Origin: Arsenicicoccus cauae | GTDB taxonomy: Bacteria; Actinomycetota; Actinomycetes; Actinomycetales; Dermatophilaceae | DNA: 64,000 nt | Direction: 5' to 3' | Assembly: GCF_009707125.1 (NCBI RefSeq) | Contig: NZ_WLVL01000018.1 | Location: 94,396 to 158,395 of the forward strand | Shown here: one piece after another, positions 24,824-36,476 of the stretch | How positions within the stretch are numbered: the stretch's first letter is position 1 | Layout: the number at the start of each line of letters is the position of its first letter | Made by a program: the position numbers and the translations under genes | Notes under the pieces: generated by a model | The model's database searches: none | What the model was told of the DNA's origin: nothing | The model's input: the letters and a program-made list of their open reading frames with translations, nothing else

Positions 24824-27061
24824 ATGAGTGCCCAGCCTGGTCGTCATCGCCGCCGCCGTTCCGGGACCGCAGGCCCGCGACCGGGCCGGTGGCTGCTCGC
24901 CGCGCTGGTGGTGGTCGTCGCCTGGCTCGCCGTCGGCGGGCTCGGCGGCCCCAAGATCGGCGGCCTGTCCTCGGTGCAGCGGAATGACCAGGCGGCCTTC
25001 CTGCCCGCCAGCGCCGAGTCGACCAAGGCCCGCGAGGTGGCCGAGCGCTTCCAGGAGCAGTCGACGCTGCCGTTCTTCGTCGTGGTCGAGCGCGAGTCCG
25101 GGCTCACCGCCGCCGACCGGGCCGCGGCCAAGAGCTATGTCGACTCGATCCCCTCGCTGACCCTGCCGGGGGCGCCCCAGGTCAGGCTGCAGTCCCTGCT
25201 CGCGGGGCCCACGGTCGCGATCCCCTCCCCGGACGGCAAGGCGCTGCTCGTCCCCGTCAGCGTGGACTCGAGCAAGACCGACACCGAGATCGACGGGGTG
25301 AAGCCCGTCGGCGCGGTGGCCGAGGCGCTGCGCACCCAGCGCGACACGGTCCTGTCGTCGTCGGGGTTGCAGGCGTATGTCGCCGGCCCCGGCGGCTTCA
25401 CGGCCGACCTGGTCAAGGCCTTCGGCGGCATCGACGGCGTCCTGCTGCTCGTGGCGCTCGGCGTGGTGCTCGTGATCCTGCTCGTCGTCTACCGCAGCCC
25501 GGTCCTGCCCTTTGCGGTGCTGGCCACCGCGATCTTCGGCCTGGCGGCGGCCGGCCTCGTGATCTACCCGCTCGCCGAGGGCGGCCACCTCACCCTCTCC
25601 GGGCAGAGCCAGGGCATCCTGTCGATCCTCGTGGTGGGCGCGGCGACGGACTACGCGCTGCTGCTGGTAGCGCGCTACAAGGAGGAGCTGCACGACCACG
25701 AGAGCCACTGGACCGCGATGGCCCGCGCCTGGCGGGGCACGGTCGAGCCGATCGCCGCCTCCGGCGGCACCGTCATCCTCGGCCTGCTGTGCCTGCTCCT
25801 GTCCGACCTCGGCAACAACGCCAGCCTCGGACCGATCGGGGCGCTCGGCATCGTCGGCGCCATGCTCGCCGCCCTGACCTTCCTGCCCGCGGTACTGCTG
25901 CTCGCCGGGCGGCGCATCTTCTGGCCGGCGATCCCGCGCGTCGACCACGTTCACGCCGAGGACGGGATCGGCGCACCGACGACCCCCTCGGGCGCAGCTG
26001 CGCGACCCGGCATGTGGGGCCGGGTCGCCGGCCTGGTCGGTCGGCACCCGCGCCGGGCCTGGGTGCTGTCGGCGCTGGGGCTCGCCGTGTGCGCGGCCTT
26101 CGTGCCGGTGCTGCGCGCGGACGGCGCACCCCAGTCCAGCTACTTCACCACCGAGGTCGAGTCGGTCACCGGCAACAAGGCGCTGGCCCGCCACTTCCCC
26201 GGCGGCTCCGGGTCGCCGGTCCAGGTCATCGTGCCCGCCGCCTCGGCCGCCCAGGTCGCGGCGGCGGTGCGGGGCGTCGACGGGGTGGCGTCCGTGGTCC
26301 CGCTCACGGACCAGGCGGGCAGCACGGGTGGCGGACGGCCCGACCAGGGCCAGCCGCCCAAGGTCGTCGACGGGCGTGTGCTGCTCCAGGCCACGACCAC
26401 ACCGGCCGCCGACACCCCGGCCGCGCAGGGCGTCGTGCGCGGCATACGGGCCGTCGTGCACCCCATCTCCTCCGACGCCCTCGTCGGGGGCGTCGCCGCC
26501 CAGGGGCTCGACTCGCGGGACGCCGGGGTGCACGACCTGCGGACCGTTGGGCCCGCCATCTTGCTCGTGGTCTTCGTCGTGCTGGTGATCCTGCTGCGCT
26601 CGGCCGTCGCGCCGGTGCTCCTGACCCTGGCCAACGTGCTGAGCTTCGCGGCCACCATGGGGGTCTTCGCGGTGCTGTTCACGTGGGTGCTGGACTACCC
26701 GGGCTTCGACCCGACGGTGCCGCTCTACGGGTTCGTCTTCCTGGTCGCGCTCGGGATCGACTACTCGATCTTCCTGATGACGCGGGTGCGCGAGGAGAGC
26801 CGGAAGCGCGGGACCCGCGAGGGCGTCCTGGTCGGCCTCGCCGTCACCGGCGGGGTCATCACGAGCGCGGGGATCGTGCTGGCCGCGACCTTCTCGGCGC
26901 TGGGGGTGCTGCCGCTGAGCTTCCTGGTGCAGATCGCGTTCATCGTGGCGTTCGGCGTGCTGCTGGACACCTTCGTGGTGCGGTCTCTGCTGGTGCCGGC
27001 GCTGGTGCGCGAGCTCGGCGACCGCACCTGGTGGCCCTCCGCCCTCTCCCGCCGGGGGTAG
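24824..27061 (+). CDS. MMPL-family (RND superfamily) transporter
   Basis: A 745-residue membrane exporter with two MMPL repeats: helix 1 near residue 22, an extracytoplasmic loop (residues 45-195), helices 2-6 (residues 200-370, including the FGG and [10 protein letters not shown] proton-relay segment), then helix 7, a second loop and helices 8-12 ending near 735 with the matching [16 protein letters not shown]. Length is standard for MMPL proteins. The start at 24824 is preceded by GGTGGA. Substrates of the family are lipids or hydrophobic compounds; none is indicated here. The gene lies opposite to and between rph and the MBL gene, breaking a normally contiguous operon. A degenerate 50-bp repeat begins right at its stop codon. 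Confidence 0.92.
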   Translation: MSAQPGRHRRRRSGTAGPRPGRWLLAALVVVVAWLAVGGLGGPKIGGLSSVQRNDQAAFLPASAESTKAREVAERFQEQSTLPFFVVVERESGLTAADRAAAKSYVDSIPSLTLPGAPQVRLQSLLAGPTVAIPSPDGKALLVPVSVDSSKTDTEIDGVKPVGAVAEALRTQRDTVLSSSGLQAYVAGPGGFTADLVKAFGGIDGVLLLVALGVVLVILLVVYRSPVLPFAVLATAIFGLAAAGLVIYPLAEGGHLTLSGQSQGILSILVVGAATDYALLLVARYKEELHDHESHWTAMARAWRGTVEPIAASGGTVILGLLCLLLSDLGNNASLGPIGALGIVGAMLAALTFLPAVLLLAGRRIFWPAIPRVDHVHAEDGIGAPTTPSGAAARPGMWGRVAGLVGRHPRRAWVLSALGLAVCAAFVPVLRADGAPQSSYFTTEVESVTGNKALARHFPGGSGSPVQVIVPAASAAQVAAAVRGVDGVASVVPLTDQAGSTGGGRPDQGQPPKVVDGRVLLQATTTPAADTPAAQGVVRGIRAVVHPISSDALVGGVAAQGLDSRDAGVHDLRTVGPAILLVVFVVLVILLRSAVAPVLLTLANVLSFAATMGVFAVLFTWVLDYPGFDPTVPLYGFVFLVALGIDYSIFLMTRVREESRKRGTREGVLVGLAVTGGVITSAGIVLAATFSALGVLPLSFLVQIAFIVAFGVLLDTFVVRSLLVPALVRELGDRTWWPSALSRRG

Positions 27062-27111
27062 AGGCATCGACCGGCCTCCGTCCCCCAGGCTGATGCCCTT
27101 ACCCCCGGCGG
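27061..27111 (-). repeat. Degenerate inverted copy of the 50-bp intergenic repeat
   Basis: On the minus strand this stretch reads with gaps as the unit found at 27476-27525 and 60646-60795 (shared CATCAGCCTGG, GGCCGGTCGATGCC). It abuts the stop codon of the MMPL gene and faces the copy at 27476 in opposite orientation. Confidence 0.6.
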
Positions 27112-27158
27112 GTTTTGGGGCGGTCGGCGAGCGGGCATCACGCTGTCGCCGGCCGTGA

Positions 27159-27467
27159 TGGACCGGACAGCAGCTCCGCGACCTCACCCTCGAGCCTGGC
27201 ACCTACTCCGTCGAGGAGCAACGGCGCCTCGACACGGTCACCGTCACGGACGCCGAGCTGGCGGCGGCCACCTGCCGGGACGGCGCTCGCTGCTACGTCG
27301 CCGTGCAGGACATCGTCTACGACATGAGCGGCTTCCCTTCGTGGATCAAGCAGGGGCGCCGCCACGGGATCCAGGCGGGCACGGACGCCACCGCGGCCTT
27401 CGTCAGGTCGGGGCACGCCAGAGGCAAGCTGCAGTCGATGCCGGTGGTGGGTCGCCTGCACCGCTGA
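27159..27467 (+). pseudogene. 5'-truncated cytochrome b5-domain gene remnant
   Basis: This frame has no ATG, GTG or TTG until 27303 and is closed upstream by a TGA at 27156-27158. Yet from about 27291 it encodes a recognisable cytochrome b5 heme-binding segment: CYVAVQDIVYDMSGF, then AGTDATAAFVRSGHA and LQSMPVVGRL, with both potential heme-ligand histidines (RRHG and SGHA). The preceding part ([18 protein letters not shown]) also looks coding, so the loss is at the 5' end. It is either a remnant, a frameshifted gene, or starts at a non-canonical CTG (27258). It lies in a 475-nt gap between two convergent genes and is bracketed by inverted copies of the 50-bp repeat. Confidence 0.65.
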
Positions 27468-27475
27468 TGCCCCTA

Positions 27476-27525
27476 CCGGGGGCCGGATCATCAGCCTGGC
27501 GAACGAAGGCCGGTCGATGCCCCTA
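27476..27525 (+). repeat. 50-bp intergenic repeat, single copy
   Basis: One unit closely matching the tandem array at 60646-60795 (about 46 of 50 positions by eye). It ends next to GGTAGGTCA, which contains the stop codon of the leftward MBL gene; the 60-kb array ends in the same way. Confidence 0.85.
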
Positions 27526-27536
27526 CCCCCGGTAGG

Positions 27537-28310
27537 TCAGAGTGGGTAGGTGCGCTCGGGCTCCGCGAGCTCGACCTCGCCCGTCCACACCGACGCGGCC
27601 TGGGCGCGGCACACCTGCGGGTCGTTCCAGGACGGGATGTGCGTCAGCATCAGCCGCTGCACACCTCCGGCCTCCACCGCGGCGGCAGCGGCCCGCGACC
27701 CGGTCAGGTGAATGTCGCGCGTGTCGTCCCGACCGTCCACGAAGGCCGAGTCCGCCAGCACCAGCGTGGCCCCCGCGAACAGCTCCGACAGCTCGGGGCA
27801 GGAGTCGGTGTCGCCGCTGTAGGCCAGCGCCTGGCCGTCCGCCTCCACGCGCAGCCCATAGGCCTCGACCGGGTGGTTGACCGGCACCGGCGTCACCGTG
27901 AACGGCCCGATCCGGACCGGCCGACGGGCCTCCCACTCGCGATAGTCCAGCTGCCCGGCCAGCGCCGACCCCTCCCCGCCGCCGTAGGCCTCGGCCATCC
28001 GGCGCTCCACACCACGGGGACCGTGCACCGGCAACCGTCCGTCATCCGCACCCCGCGACGGGGCGTACTTGCGCGTGACGTACAGCCCGCACACGTCGAG
28101 GCAGTGGTCGGGGTGCAGGTGCGACAGCAGCACCGCGTCGAGCGCGTCGAGGGCCAGGTGCCGCTGCAGCACCCCGAGCGCGCCGTTGCCGAGGTCCAGC
28201 ACGATCGACCAGGTGCGCCCGTCCGGGTCCTCGGCCTGCACCAGGTAGCAGGACGCCGGCGACTGCGGCCCCGGGAAGGACCCCGAGCAGCCGATCACGG
28301 TCATTCTCAC
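27537..28310 (-). CDS. MBL-fold hydrolase of the RNase Z/phosphodiesterase type (Rv1339-like)
   Basis: 257 residues with the metallo-beta-lactamase metal motif [10 protein letters not shown] near residue 62, VNHPVEAYG near 140, [11 protein letters not shown] near 160 and a final THIPSW His. It has no flexible arm of true RNase Z. The position directly downstream of murI matches M. tuberculosis Rv1339, whose family hydrolyses cyclic nucleotides; transfer of that function is inference. The GTG start at 28310 overlaps the murI stop (GTGA), with an alternative ATG two codons later. A 50-bp repeat copy lies just beyond its 3' end. Confidence 0.88.
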   Translation of the reverse strand: MRMTVIGCSGSFPGPQSPASCYLVQAEDPDGRTWSIVLDLGNGALGVLQRHLALDALDAVLLSHLHPDHCLDVCGLYVTRKYAPSRGADDGRLPVHGPRGVERRMAEAYGGGEGSALAGQLDYREWEARRPVRIGPFTVTPVPVNHPVEAYGLRVEADGQALAYSGDTDSCPELSELFAGATLVLADSAFVDGRDDTRDIHLTGSRAAAAAVEAGGVQRLMLTHIPSWNDPQVCRAQAASVWTGEVELAEPERTYPL

Positions 28311-29113
28311 GGGGCACCTCTGTCGTCGGCGAACACGGTGTCCACCTCGGGGCCGAGGAAGCGACGCGCCAGCCGACGGAACTCCTCGGGGTCGCCGGTG
28401 GTGGTGAACCCGTGGGACGGAGGCCCCTGGTCGGAGGGTCGCAGCGCGTCACCGTCGGCCAGCACGCGGTAGACGTCCTTGGCAGTCTCCTCGGCGGACG
28501 ACACCAGTGTCACCGTGTCTCCCATCACATAGGAGATGACGCCGGTGAGCAGCGGGTAGTGCGTGCAGCCGAGGATCAGCGTGTCGACCCCCTGGGCGAT
28601 GACGGGCTCGAGATAGCCGCGCGCGACGTCGAGCACCTCGTGACCGCCCGTGACGCCGGACTCGACCAGCTCCACGAAGCGTGGGCACGGCTGGCTCACC
28701 ACGCGGATCTGCGGCGCCGCCGCGAACGCGTCCGGGTAGGCCCGGCTCTGGTGCGTCCCGCGGGTCGAGATGACGCCGACGACGTCGTTGCGGGTGGCGG
28801 CGGCGGCGCGTCGCACGGCCGGCCGGATGACCTCCACCACGGGCACGGCATACCGCTCCCGCGCGTCGTGCAGGACCGCGGCGCTGGCGGTGTTGCAGGC
28901 GATCACGAGGACCTTGACGCCGTGGTCGACCAGCCGGTCGAGGCACTCGAGCGCGAAGCGCCGGGTCTCGGCGATCGGGCGGGGGCCGTATGGCGCCCGC
29001 GCCGTGTCACCGAGGTAGGCGATCGACTCGCTCGGCATCTGGTCGAGCACGGCCCGGGCGACCGTGAGGCCCCCGTAGCCGGAGTCGAAGATGCCGATGG
29101 GTGCGTCGCTCAC
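28307..29113 (-). CDS. murI: Glutamate racemase
   Basis: Converts L- to D-glutamate for peptidoglycan. 268 residues with [13 protein letters not shown] at residue 6, catalytic Cys in VIACNTASA near 72 and second catalytic Cys in [11 protein letters not shown] near 183. The GTG start at 29113 is supported by TATCCT exactly 7 nt upstream (leaderless). It is translationally coupled to the MBL gene. The essential order murI-MBL-(rph-rdgB) is conserved in actinobacteria. Confidence 0.96.
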   Translation of the reverse strand: MSDAPIGIFDSGYGGLTVARAVLDQMPSESIAYLGDTARAPYGPRPIAETRRFALECLDRLVDHGVKVLVIACNTASAAVLHDARERYAVPVVEVIRPAVRRAAAATRNDVVGVISTRGTHQSRAYPDAFAAAPQIRVVSQPCPRFVELVESGVTGGHEVLDVARGYLEPVIAQGVDTLILGCTHYPLLTGVISYVMGDTVTLVSSAEETAKDVYRVLADGDALRPSDQGPPSHGFTTTGDPEEFRRLARRFLGPEVDTVFADDRGAP

Positions 29114-29120
29114 CCGACCG

Positions 29121-29126
29121 AGGATA
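29121..29126 (-). promoter_or_regulatory. -10 box, leaderless murI
   Basis: TATCCT on the minus strand, 7 nt before GTG 29113. It decides the start over an upstream in-frame ATG. Confidence 0.6.
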
Positions 29127-29141
29127 GAGGCTGGGGAGGCG

Positions 29142-29990
29142 TCAGCCGTCGTGCGACTCCGACCGCATCCGCGACAGGAAGGCACGGGTGCGGTCGTGCT
29201 GCGGGTTGCCGATGACCTCGCGCGGCGGCCCCTGCTCGACGACGACCCCGGCGTCCATGAACACGACGTGGTCGGCCACCTCGCGGGCGAAGGCCATCTC
29301 GTGCGTCACCACGATCATCGTCATCCCGGACGCGGCGAGCTCGCGCATGACGGTGAGCACCTCGCCCACCAGCTCGGGGTCGAGCGCCGACGTCGGCTCG
29401 TCGAAGAGCATCAGCTTGGGCTGCATCGCGAGCGCCCGCGCGATGGCCACGCGCTGCTGCTGACCCCCGGACAGCTGGCCGGGATAGGCGTCGGCCTTCT
29501 CAGCGAGGCCGACCCGGTCGAGCAGCTGCACCGCCCGCTCCTTGACCTCGGTCTTGCGCTCGCCCTTGACCTGGACCGGCGCCTCCATGACGTTCGCGAG
29601 GACCGTCATGTGCGGGAAGAGGTTGAACCGTTGGAAGACCATGCCGATCTCGCGCCGCTGCGCCGCGACCTGCTTGTCGGTCAGGTGGTGCAGCCGCCCG
29701 CCCGCGTCGCGGTAGCCCATGAGGTCCCCGTCGACCCAGATGCGGCCGCCGTCGATCGACTCGAGCTGGTTGATGCAGCGCAGGAAGGTCGTCTTGCCCG
29801 ACCCGGACGGCCCGAGCAGGCACACGACCTGCCCCTGGCGGACGTCCATGTCGATGCCCTTGAGCACCTCGTTGCCGTGGAACGCCTTGTGGACGTTGAC
29901 GGCGTGCACCAGAGGTATGCCGTCCCGGCCGGCCCCTCGCGCGTCGCCGTCACGCCCGGTGGCGGCGGGCTCCGTCATACGGCTGCTCAT
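29142..29990 (-). CDS. Amino-acid ABC importer, ATP-binding subunit
   Basis: 282-residue ATPase of the GlnQ/HisP type that powers uptake of a polar amino acid. Walker [10 protein letters not shown] near residue 60, Q-loop [12 protein letters not shown], signature LSGGQQQR near 165, Walker [13 protein letters not shown] near 187, H-loop VVTHEM. The ATG at 29990 shares one base with the stop of the permease gene (TGATG), giving tight coupling. It is the last gene of a binding protein-permease-ATPase operon. An N-terminal extension of about 30 residues precedes the domain. Confidence 0.93.
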   Translation of the reverse strand: MSSRMTEPAATGRDGDARGAGRDGIPLVHAVNVHKAFHGNEVLKGIDMDVRQGQVVCLLGPSGSGKTTFLRCINQLESIDGGRIWVDGDLMGYRDAGGRLHHLTDKQVAAQRREIGMVFQRFNLFPHMTVLANVMEAPVQVKGERKTEVKERAVQLLDRVGLAEKADAYPGQLSGGQQQRVAIARALAMQPKLMLFDEPTSALDPELVGEVLTVMRELAASGMTMIVVTHEMAFAREVADHVVFMDAGVVVEQGPPREVIGNPQHDRTRAFLSRMRSESHDG

Positions 29991-30979
29991 CAGTGGCTCC
30001 CCGTGGTCGCGAGCAGCCGCTTGACGGTCTGGTCCTTCTTGCCGGGCGCGCTGCCGAAGCCCTTGCCGAAGTGCCGCTCGAGGTAGTACTGGCCGACCAT
30101 GAGGATCGAGCACACGACGAGATACCAGCACACGGCCGCCATCATCGTGGGCATGATCTGCAGGGTCCGCTGGCCGATCACCTGGGTCTGGTAGAACAGC
30201 TCGGCGCTGATCGGGACGGCCGACAGCAGCGAGGTGTCCTTGACCATGGCGAGGGTCTCGTTGCCGGTGGGCGGCACGATCACGCGCATGGCCTGGGGCA
30301 GGACGATCCGGCGCATGGTCTTGCCCGCGGGCATGCCGAGTGCCTGGGCCGCCTCGCGCTGCCCCTGGTCGACGGACAGGATCCCGGCGCGGGCGATCTC
30401 GGCCATGTAGGCCGCCTCGGACAGGCCCAGGCCGATGACGCCGGCCCACAGGGTGGACGAGAAGGCGTTGACGTCGATCTGGGTGAGGGTGAGGTCTGTC
30501 CCGAGGCCGAGGGCTCCCGCGATCTGCTGGCCGAAGGGCACGCCCAGGGTCAGCTCGGGGTAGAGGTAGCCGACGCCGGTGCCGAGCATGACCAGCAGCA
30601 CGAGGCGGGGGATGGAGCGGAAGAACCACGTGTAGGCCGCCGCGGTGAAGGTCAGCACCGGGTTGGACGACAACCGCATGACGGCGAGGACCACGCCGAG
30701 GGTGACGCCGATGACCATGGCACCGAGGGTGCCGAGGATCGTGCCCATGATGAGGCCGTTGAGCACCGGCTTGTAGTTCATGACCTTGACCATGAACGCC
30801 AGGTCCCAGCGCTCGTTGGTGAGGAACGAGCTCACCATCATGGCCAGGAGGACCAGGATGACGGCGACGGCCACCCAGCGCCAGGGGTGCCGGACCGGCC
30901 GGGCGTCGATGGCGCCCGGCCGGTCCGTCGTGCTGTCCGGCTGCCCCTGCTGCTGCGGCCTCGAGACGGAGTCAGCCAT
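29990..30979 (-). CDS. Amino-acid ABC importer, permease subunit
   Basis: 329 residues. After a hydrophilic N-terminus (residues 1-32), about five to six membrane helices follow. The HisM/GlnP-type EAA loop is [23 protein letters not shown] near residue 235 (E-A-x3-G then PQA), which docks the ATPase. A long insertion between helices 3 and 4 (residues 130-190) is somewhat larger than usual. It starts 3 nt after the stop of the binding-protein gene. A single permease gene suggests a homodimeric channel. Confidence 0.92.
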   Translation of the reverse strand: MADSVSRPQQQGQPDSTTDRPGAIDARPVRHPWRWVAVAVILVLLAMMVSSFLTNERWDLAFMVKVMNYKPVLNGLIMGTILGTLGAMVIGVTLGVVLAVMRLSSNPVLTFTAAAYTWFFRSIPRLVLLVMLGTGVGYLYPELTLGVPFGQQIAGALGLGTDLTLTQIDVNAFSSTLWAGVIGLGLSEAAYMAEIARAGILSVDQGQREAAQALGMPAGKTMRRIVLPQAMRVIVPPTGNETLAMVKDTSLLSAVPISAELFYQTQVIGQRTLQIMPTMMAAVCWYLVVCSILMVGQYYLERHFGKGFGSAPGKKDQTVKRLLATTGSH

Positions 30980-30982
30980 GGA

Positions 30983-31909
30983 TCAGGGGTTCACCGGGAA
31001 CTCGGTGACGGCGCCGTCGGCGTTGTTCCACTTCTCGAGGATCTTCTTGTAGTCCCCGGACTTCTCCAGCGCGGCGAAGGCGCCGCCGATGGCGTCCGCG
31101 AGGTCCTTCTGGTCCTTGGGGACGACGATGCCGTACGGCGCGGAGTCGTAGAGCTCACCGACCTTCTCCAGCTGGCCGTTGGTCTGCTTGACGGCGTAGT
31201 TGGTGATCGGGGAGTCGGCGGCCATGGCGTCGACCTTGCCCGAGGACAGGTCCGCGGTCACCTTGGACTGCTCGGTCTCGACGATCTGGGTGATGGCGGG
31301 CTGGCCGCCGTCGGTGCACTTCTTGGAGCGGGCGGTGAGGTCGTCGATCTGGACCGTCCCCTTCTGCACGCCGACCTTGAGGCCGCACGCCTTGGCCGGG
31401 TCCACCTGCTTGGGGTTGCCCTTCTTGACCGCCCACAGGGTCCCGGCGTTGAAGTACTGCACCATGTTGACCTTCTGCTTGCGGTCGTCGTTGATCGTGA
31501 ACGACGAGACGCCGACGTCGAACTTGCCGGAGGTCACGCCGAGGATGATCGACGGGAACTCGGCGTTCTGGAAGTCCGCCTTGAGGCCGAGCTTCTGCGC
31601 GGCGGCGGTGAACAGGTCGACGTCCATGCCGGTGACGGTCTTGCCGTCGTCGCCGATGAACTCGTTGGGGGCGTAGGAGGCGTCCGAGCCGACCTTGAGG
31701 ACGCCGGCCTGCTTGATCTTGGCGGGGACCTTGGCGGCGAGGGCCTGGTCGACGGCCTGGCTGGCGGCGGCGGTGGCCGAGCCGGCGGCGCTGGAGGCCT
31801 TGGCGCCCCCCGAGTCGAGCGAGTCCGAGCCGCAGGCGGCGAGGGACAGGGACGAGGCGACCGCCAGGGCGGTGACGACCACCGAGGCGCGAGCGGGACG
31901 GATCAGCAC
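30983..31909 (-). CDS. Amino-acid ABC importer, substrate-binding lipoprotein
   Basis: 308 residues from GTG 31909, chosen because GGAGG lies 7 nt upstream and a lipoprotein signal follows (hydrophobic core, then LAACGS lipobox near residue 21). The mature protein is a type II periplasmic-like binding fold: LKVGSDASYAPNEF near 62, VTGMDVDLFTAAAQKLG near 85 and GVSSFTIND near 120, typical of family 3 solute-binding proteins for polar amino acids. It leads the three-gene operon. Ligand specificity cannot be read with confidence. Confidence 0.92.
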   Translation of the reverse strand: MLIRPARASVVVTALAVASSLSLAACGSDSLDSGGAKASSAAGSATAAASQAVDQALAAKVPAKIKQAGVLKVGSDASYAPNEFIGDDGKTVTGMDVDLFTAAAQKLGLKADFQNAEFPSIILGVTSGKFDVGVSSFTINDDRKQKVNMVQYFNAGTLWAVKKGNPKQVDPAKACGLKVGVQKGTVQIDDLTARSKKCTDGGQPAITQIVETEQSKVTADLSSGKVDAMAADSPITNYAVKQTNGQLEKVGELYDSAPYGIVVPKDQKDLADAIGGAFAALEKSGDYKKILEKWNNADGAVTEFPVNP

Positions 31910-32074
31910 GGGGCTACCTCCATGAGCATGAGTGAGCGGTGCTGTGAACCATGCCACGCATGACCATGCGGGACAACGGATCGGGCCCCGGGTGGCCCTG
32001 CTGCGCCCGAATCGTGACGTGAGCGGTCGGCGGGGTGCGGCGAGCGGCAGCGGCGGGCGGGAGGCATACGGCGG

Positions 32075-32665
32075 TCAGCGGACCAGCGCCTCGGCCAGCG
32101 TCTCCTGGATCCAGGTCAGGAAGTCGTAGAGCGCGGCGGTCTGCACGTGCGGATGGTCCTCGCCGAGCTGCTCGACCAGCTCCTCGAGGGCCGCGGCGTC
32201 CGCGTCGGTGCGCAGGCCCAGGCGTTCCCCCAGCACGAGCCGCACGTCGGTCAGCGCCACGGTCAGCTGCCCGGCCTGCTGCGTCGTCAGGGTGAGCACC
32301 TCGGGGTCGGTGGCGTGCTCCAGCAGCGACACCGCGGCCTCGAGGGTGGCGACCTTGCGCTGCCGCAGCCCCATCTCGGTGAGCCGACGGAACTCCTCGG
32401 CCTCCGCCGCGACCTGCGGCCCGTCGTCGCGGCGGGCGTCCGGGAACAACCGTCGCACGGCCGGGTCGACCTGGGGCCGCGGCGGGTCCGCCGACAGTCC
32501 CGCCACCGCGTCGGCGAGCGGGTCGCCGGTGAGATCCGGGATCGCCGGGCCCATCCCCCGGATCAGGCGCGCCACCTGGGTGAGCAGGCCGGCGAGGAGC
32601 TCACGCTCGTCCTCGTCGAGGTGGCCGACGATGCGGTCGCCGTGGCGACGGAAGGCCTGGGCCAT
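32075..32665 (-). CDS. DUF2017 protein, ClpS partner gene
   Basis: 196 residues, all alpha-helical, no membrane segment. The start (AQAFRRHGDRIVGHLDEDERELLAGL) is typical of DUF2017, an actinobacterial family of unknown function almost always next to clpS (Rv1332 in M. tuberculosis). Its ATG immediately follows the clpS stop (TAGATG), so the two are co-translated. A role tied to N-degron proteolysis or its regulation is plausible but unproven. Confidence 0.85.
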   Translation of the reverse strand: MAQAFRRHGDRIVGHLDEDERELLAGLLTQVARLIRGMGPAIPDLTGDPLADAVAGLSADPPRPQVDPAVRRLFPDARRDDGPQVAAEAEEFRRLTEMGLRQRKVATLEAAVSLLEHATDPEVLTLTTQQAGQLTVALTDVRLVLGERLGLRTDADAAALEELVEQLGEDHPHVQTAALYDFLTWIQETLAEALVR

Positions 32666-32956
32666 CTACTCGTCCTTCTGGTAGGTCGCCCACAGGCCGT
32701 AGCCCTGCAGCGCCTCGGTGTCGCGCTCCATCTCGTCGCGCGTGCCCGAGCTGACGACCGCGCGCCCCTCGAGGTGGACGTCGAGCATGAGCTTCTCGGA
32801 CTTGGCCCGGTCGTAGCCGAAGTACTCCTGGAAGACGTAGGTCACGTAGGACATGAGGTTGACCGGGTCGTTCCAGACGAGGGTCACCCACGGCACGTCG
32901 GGGACGATGAGCTCGTCCGACTGCGGCTGGTCGAGCTCGACGGGGGCGACGGACAT
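32666..32956 (-). CDS. clpS: ClpS N-end-rule adaptor
   Basis: 96 residues. Delivers proteins with destabilising N-terminal residues to ClpC/ClpAP. The core [17 protein letters not shown] near residue 27 (Asn-Asp acid pair gripping the N-terminus), VHLEGRAVV near 57 and GLWATYQ near 88 match the family. The start at 32956 is set by TAGACT, 7 nt upstream (leaderless). The earlier in-frame ATG would place the promoter inside the gene. Confidence 0.95.
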   Translation of the reverse strand: MSVAPVELDQPQSDELIVPDVPWVTLVWNDPVNLMSYVTYVFQEYFGYDRAKSEKLMLDVHLEGRAVVSSGTRDEMERDTEALQGYGLWATYQKDE

Positions 32957-32963
32957 GGTCGCC

Positions 32964-32969
32964 AGTCTA
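32964..32969 (-). promoter_or_regulatory. -10 box, leaderless clpS
   Basis: TAGACT on the minus strand, 7 nt before the ATG at 32956. It lies just beyond the 3' end of the upstream DUF779 gene. Confidence 0.6.
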
Positions 32970-33437
32970 GGCAGAGTCCTCCGGCAGGGCAGCGGCACGC
33001 TCCTCGTCGGTCAGCAGCCGCGACCGCGTCAGGAAGCGCAGCCCCTCGGGCGACTCCAGCGAGAAGCCCCCGCCCCGCCCGGGGACGGCGTCGATCGTCA
33101 GGTGGGTGTGCGCCCACGCCGCGTGCTGCGCCCGCGAGATCCAGACCGGTATGCCGGGAAGCCCCGGGGCCACGAGCCGTCCGAGCAGCACGTCGGCGTC
33201 ACCGGTGAGGAACTCCCCCTCCGGGTAGCACATCGGGGAGCTGCCGTCGCAGCAGCCGCCGGACTGGTGGAACATCACCGGGCCGTGCCGGTCCACGAGC
33301 CGGCGCAGCAGCTCGGCGGCGGCCTCGGTGAGCCCGACCCGCGACGGCGACGGTTGCGGGATCTCGGCATACGACCTCTCCTGCGGAGGCGGGCACACCG
33401 CAGGGGTGACCGCCTCCGCAGGCTGGGGACCGCTCAT
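32967..33437 (-). CDS. DUF779 protein linked to aldehyde dehydrogenase
   Basis: 156 residues. The core (residues 35-130) matches DUF779 with the Cys-rich motif [13 protein letters not shown] near residue 59, suggesting metal binding or redox use. The family is habitually encoded next to acetaldehyde-type dehydrogenases, as here: it starts 3 nt after the dehydrogenase stop. Biochemical function is unknown. The Pro-rich first 30 residues are not part of the conserved domain. Confidence 0.88.
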   Translation of the reverse strand: MSGPQPAEAVTPAVCPPPQERSYAEIPQPSPSRVGLTEAAAELLRRLVDRHGPVMFHQSGGCCDGSSPMCYPEGEFLTGDADVLLGRLVAPGLPGIPVWISRAQHAAWAHTHLTIDAVPGRGGGFSLESPEGLRFLTRSRLLTDEERAAALPEDSA

Positions 33438-33440
33438 GGC

Positions 33441-34964
<1,524 letters not shown>

Positions 34965-35146
34965 GGATGCTCCCATCGTCGTTGGTGGGTCGGTGGTCGA
35001 TCGTTGCGGGTCGTCGGTGGCCGCGCTGGCGTGACCGGGGTCACCACGCTACGACAGACCCGCGGCCCGCGCCCGAGGGGCGACGGGCCGAGAGGCTGGG
35101 CGGGGCGGCATACGGCCAGTGCCTCCCCCGCCAGGGAGGGTCCGGT

Positions 35147-35152
35147 TAGAGT
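35147..35152 (+). promoter_or_regulatory. -10 box, leaderless pncB
   Basis: TAGAGT, 7 nt before GTG 35160, deciding that start over GTG 35151, which overlaps the box. Confidence 0.6.
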
Positions 35153-35159
35153 GCGTCGC

Positions 35160-36473
35160 GTGACTCGCAACGTGGCCGGAACGGCCCTCCTCACCGATCA
35201 CTACGAGCTGACGATGCTGCAGGCCGCCCTGCACTCGGGCGCGGCCCACCGCGACTGCGTGTTCGAGGTGTTCGCGCGTCGGCTGCCGGACGGGCGTCGC
35301 TACGGGGTCGTCGCCGGGACCGGTCGGGTGGTGGAGGCCATCCGCGACTTCCGCTTCGGCGAGGACGAGATCGCGTTCCTGCGGGACAACGCCGTGGTGG
35401 ACGAGGCGACCCTGGACTACCTGGCCTCCTATCGCTTCACCGGCGACGTCTGGGGCTACGCCGAGGGCGAGGTCTACTTCCCCAGCTCGCCGTTGCTCGT
35501 CGTCGAGGGGACGTTCGCGCAGGCCTGCATCCTGGAGACGCTCGTCCTGTCGATCATGAACCACGACTCCGCCATCGCCGGCGCCGGGTCACGCATGGTC
35601 ACCGCCGCCGAGGAGCGCCCGCTCATCGAGATGGGCTCGCGGCGCACCCACGAGGAGGCCGCGGTGGCGGCGGCGCGGGCGGCCTACATCGTGGGGTTCG
35701 GCAAGACCTCCAACCTCGAGGCGGGCCGGCGTTACGGCGTGCCCACGGCCGGCACGTCCGCCCACTCGTTCACCCTCCTGCACGACAGCGAGTCCGGCGC
35801 CTTCCAGGCGCAGCTCGAGTCCCTCGGCAAGGGCACCACACTGCTGGTCGACACGTATGACGTCCGCGCCGCCGTCGCCGAGGCCGTCCGACTGGCGGGG
35901 CCCGAGCTCGGCGGGGTGCGGCTGGACTCCGGGGACCTCGTGGCCCAGGCCCGCGAGGTGCGTCTGCAGCTCGACGAGCTCGGCGCGACCACGACCCGGA
36001 TCACCGTGACCTCCGACCTCGACGAGTACGCCATCGCCGCGCTGGCCGCCGCCCCCGTCGACGGCTACGGGGTGGGGACGTCGCTGGTCACGGGGTCCGG
36101 CGCGCCCACCGCCGGCATGGTCTACAAGCTCGTCGCCCGCAAGGACGACGACGGCACCTGGGTCTCGGTGGCCAAGGCCTCGAGGTCCAAGACCTCGGTC
36201 GGTGGCCGCAAGTACGCCCTACGGCGCCTCGACGAGCGCGGCGCGGCGCAGGCCGAGGTGATCGGGATCGGCGAGCGGCCGGTCAACGACGGCAACGACC
36301 GCGAGCTGCTCGTGCCGCTGATGCGCGGCGGCGAGGCCGTGGGCGACCTGTCCCTCGAGGCCGCACGGGCACGGCACGAGGCCTCGGTGGCCGAGCTGCC
36401 GGCACGCGCTCGCCGCCTGTCGCGTGGCGAGCCGGCCATCCCGACCCAGTACGTCGACGACGTGGAGGACTGA
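35160..36473 (+). CDS. pncB: Nicotinate phosphoribosyltransferase
   Basis: Makes nicotinate mononucleotide from nicotinate and PRPP, the committed NAD salvage step. 437 residues with LLTDHYELTMLQAAL near residue 9, catalytic-His region GTSAHSF near 200, VRLDSGDL near 258 and GYGVGTSLVTG near 303. Length is normal for the actinobacterial class. It is followed 3 nt later by nicotinamidase, so both steps from nicotinamide are in one operon. The clpS side matches the pncB1-clpS neighbourhood of mycobacteria. Confidence 0.95.
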   Translation: MTRNVAGTALLTDHYELTMLQAALHSGAAHRDCVFEVFARRLPDGRRYGVVAGTGRVVEAIRDFRFGEDEIAFLRDNAVVDEATLDYLASYRFTGDVWGYAEGEVYFPSSPLLVVEGTFAQACILETLVLSIMNHDSAIAGAGSRMVTAAEERPLIEMGSRRTHEEAAVAAARAAYIVGFGKTSNLEAGRRYGVPTAGTSAHSFTLLHDSESGAFQAQLESLGKGTTLLVDTYDVRAAVAEAVRLAGPELGGVRLDSGDLVAQAREVRLQLDELGATTTRITVTSDLDEYAIAALAAAPVDGYGVGTSLVTGSGAPTAGMVYKLVARKDDDGTWVSVAKASRSKTSVGGRKYALRRLDERGAAQAEVIGIGERPVNDGNDRELLVPLMRGGEAVGDLSLEAARARHEASVAELPARARRLSRGEPAIPTQYVDDVED

Positions 36474-36476
36474 GCG

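Noticed and set aside
27537..28310. Ribonuclease Z
   Set aside because: The metal motif fits, but the exosite arm of RNase Z is missing and the position after murI matches the Rv1339-type phosphodiesterase.
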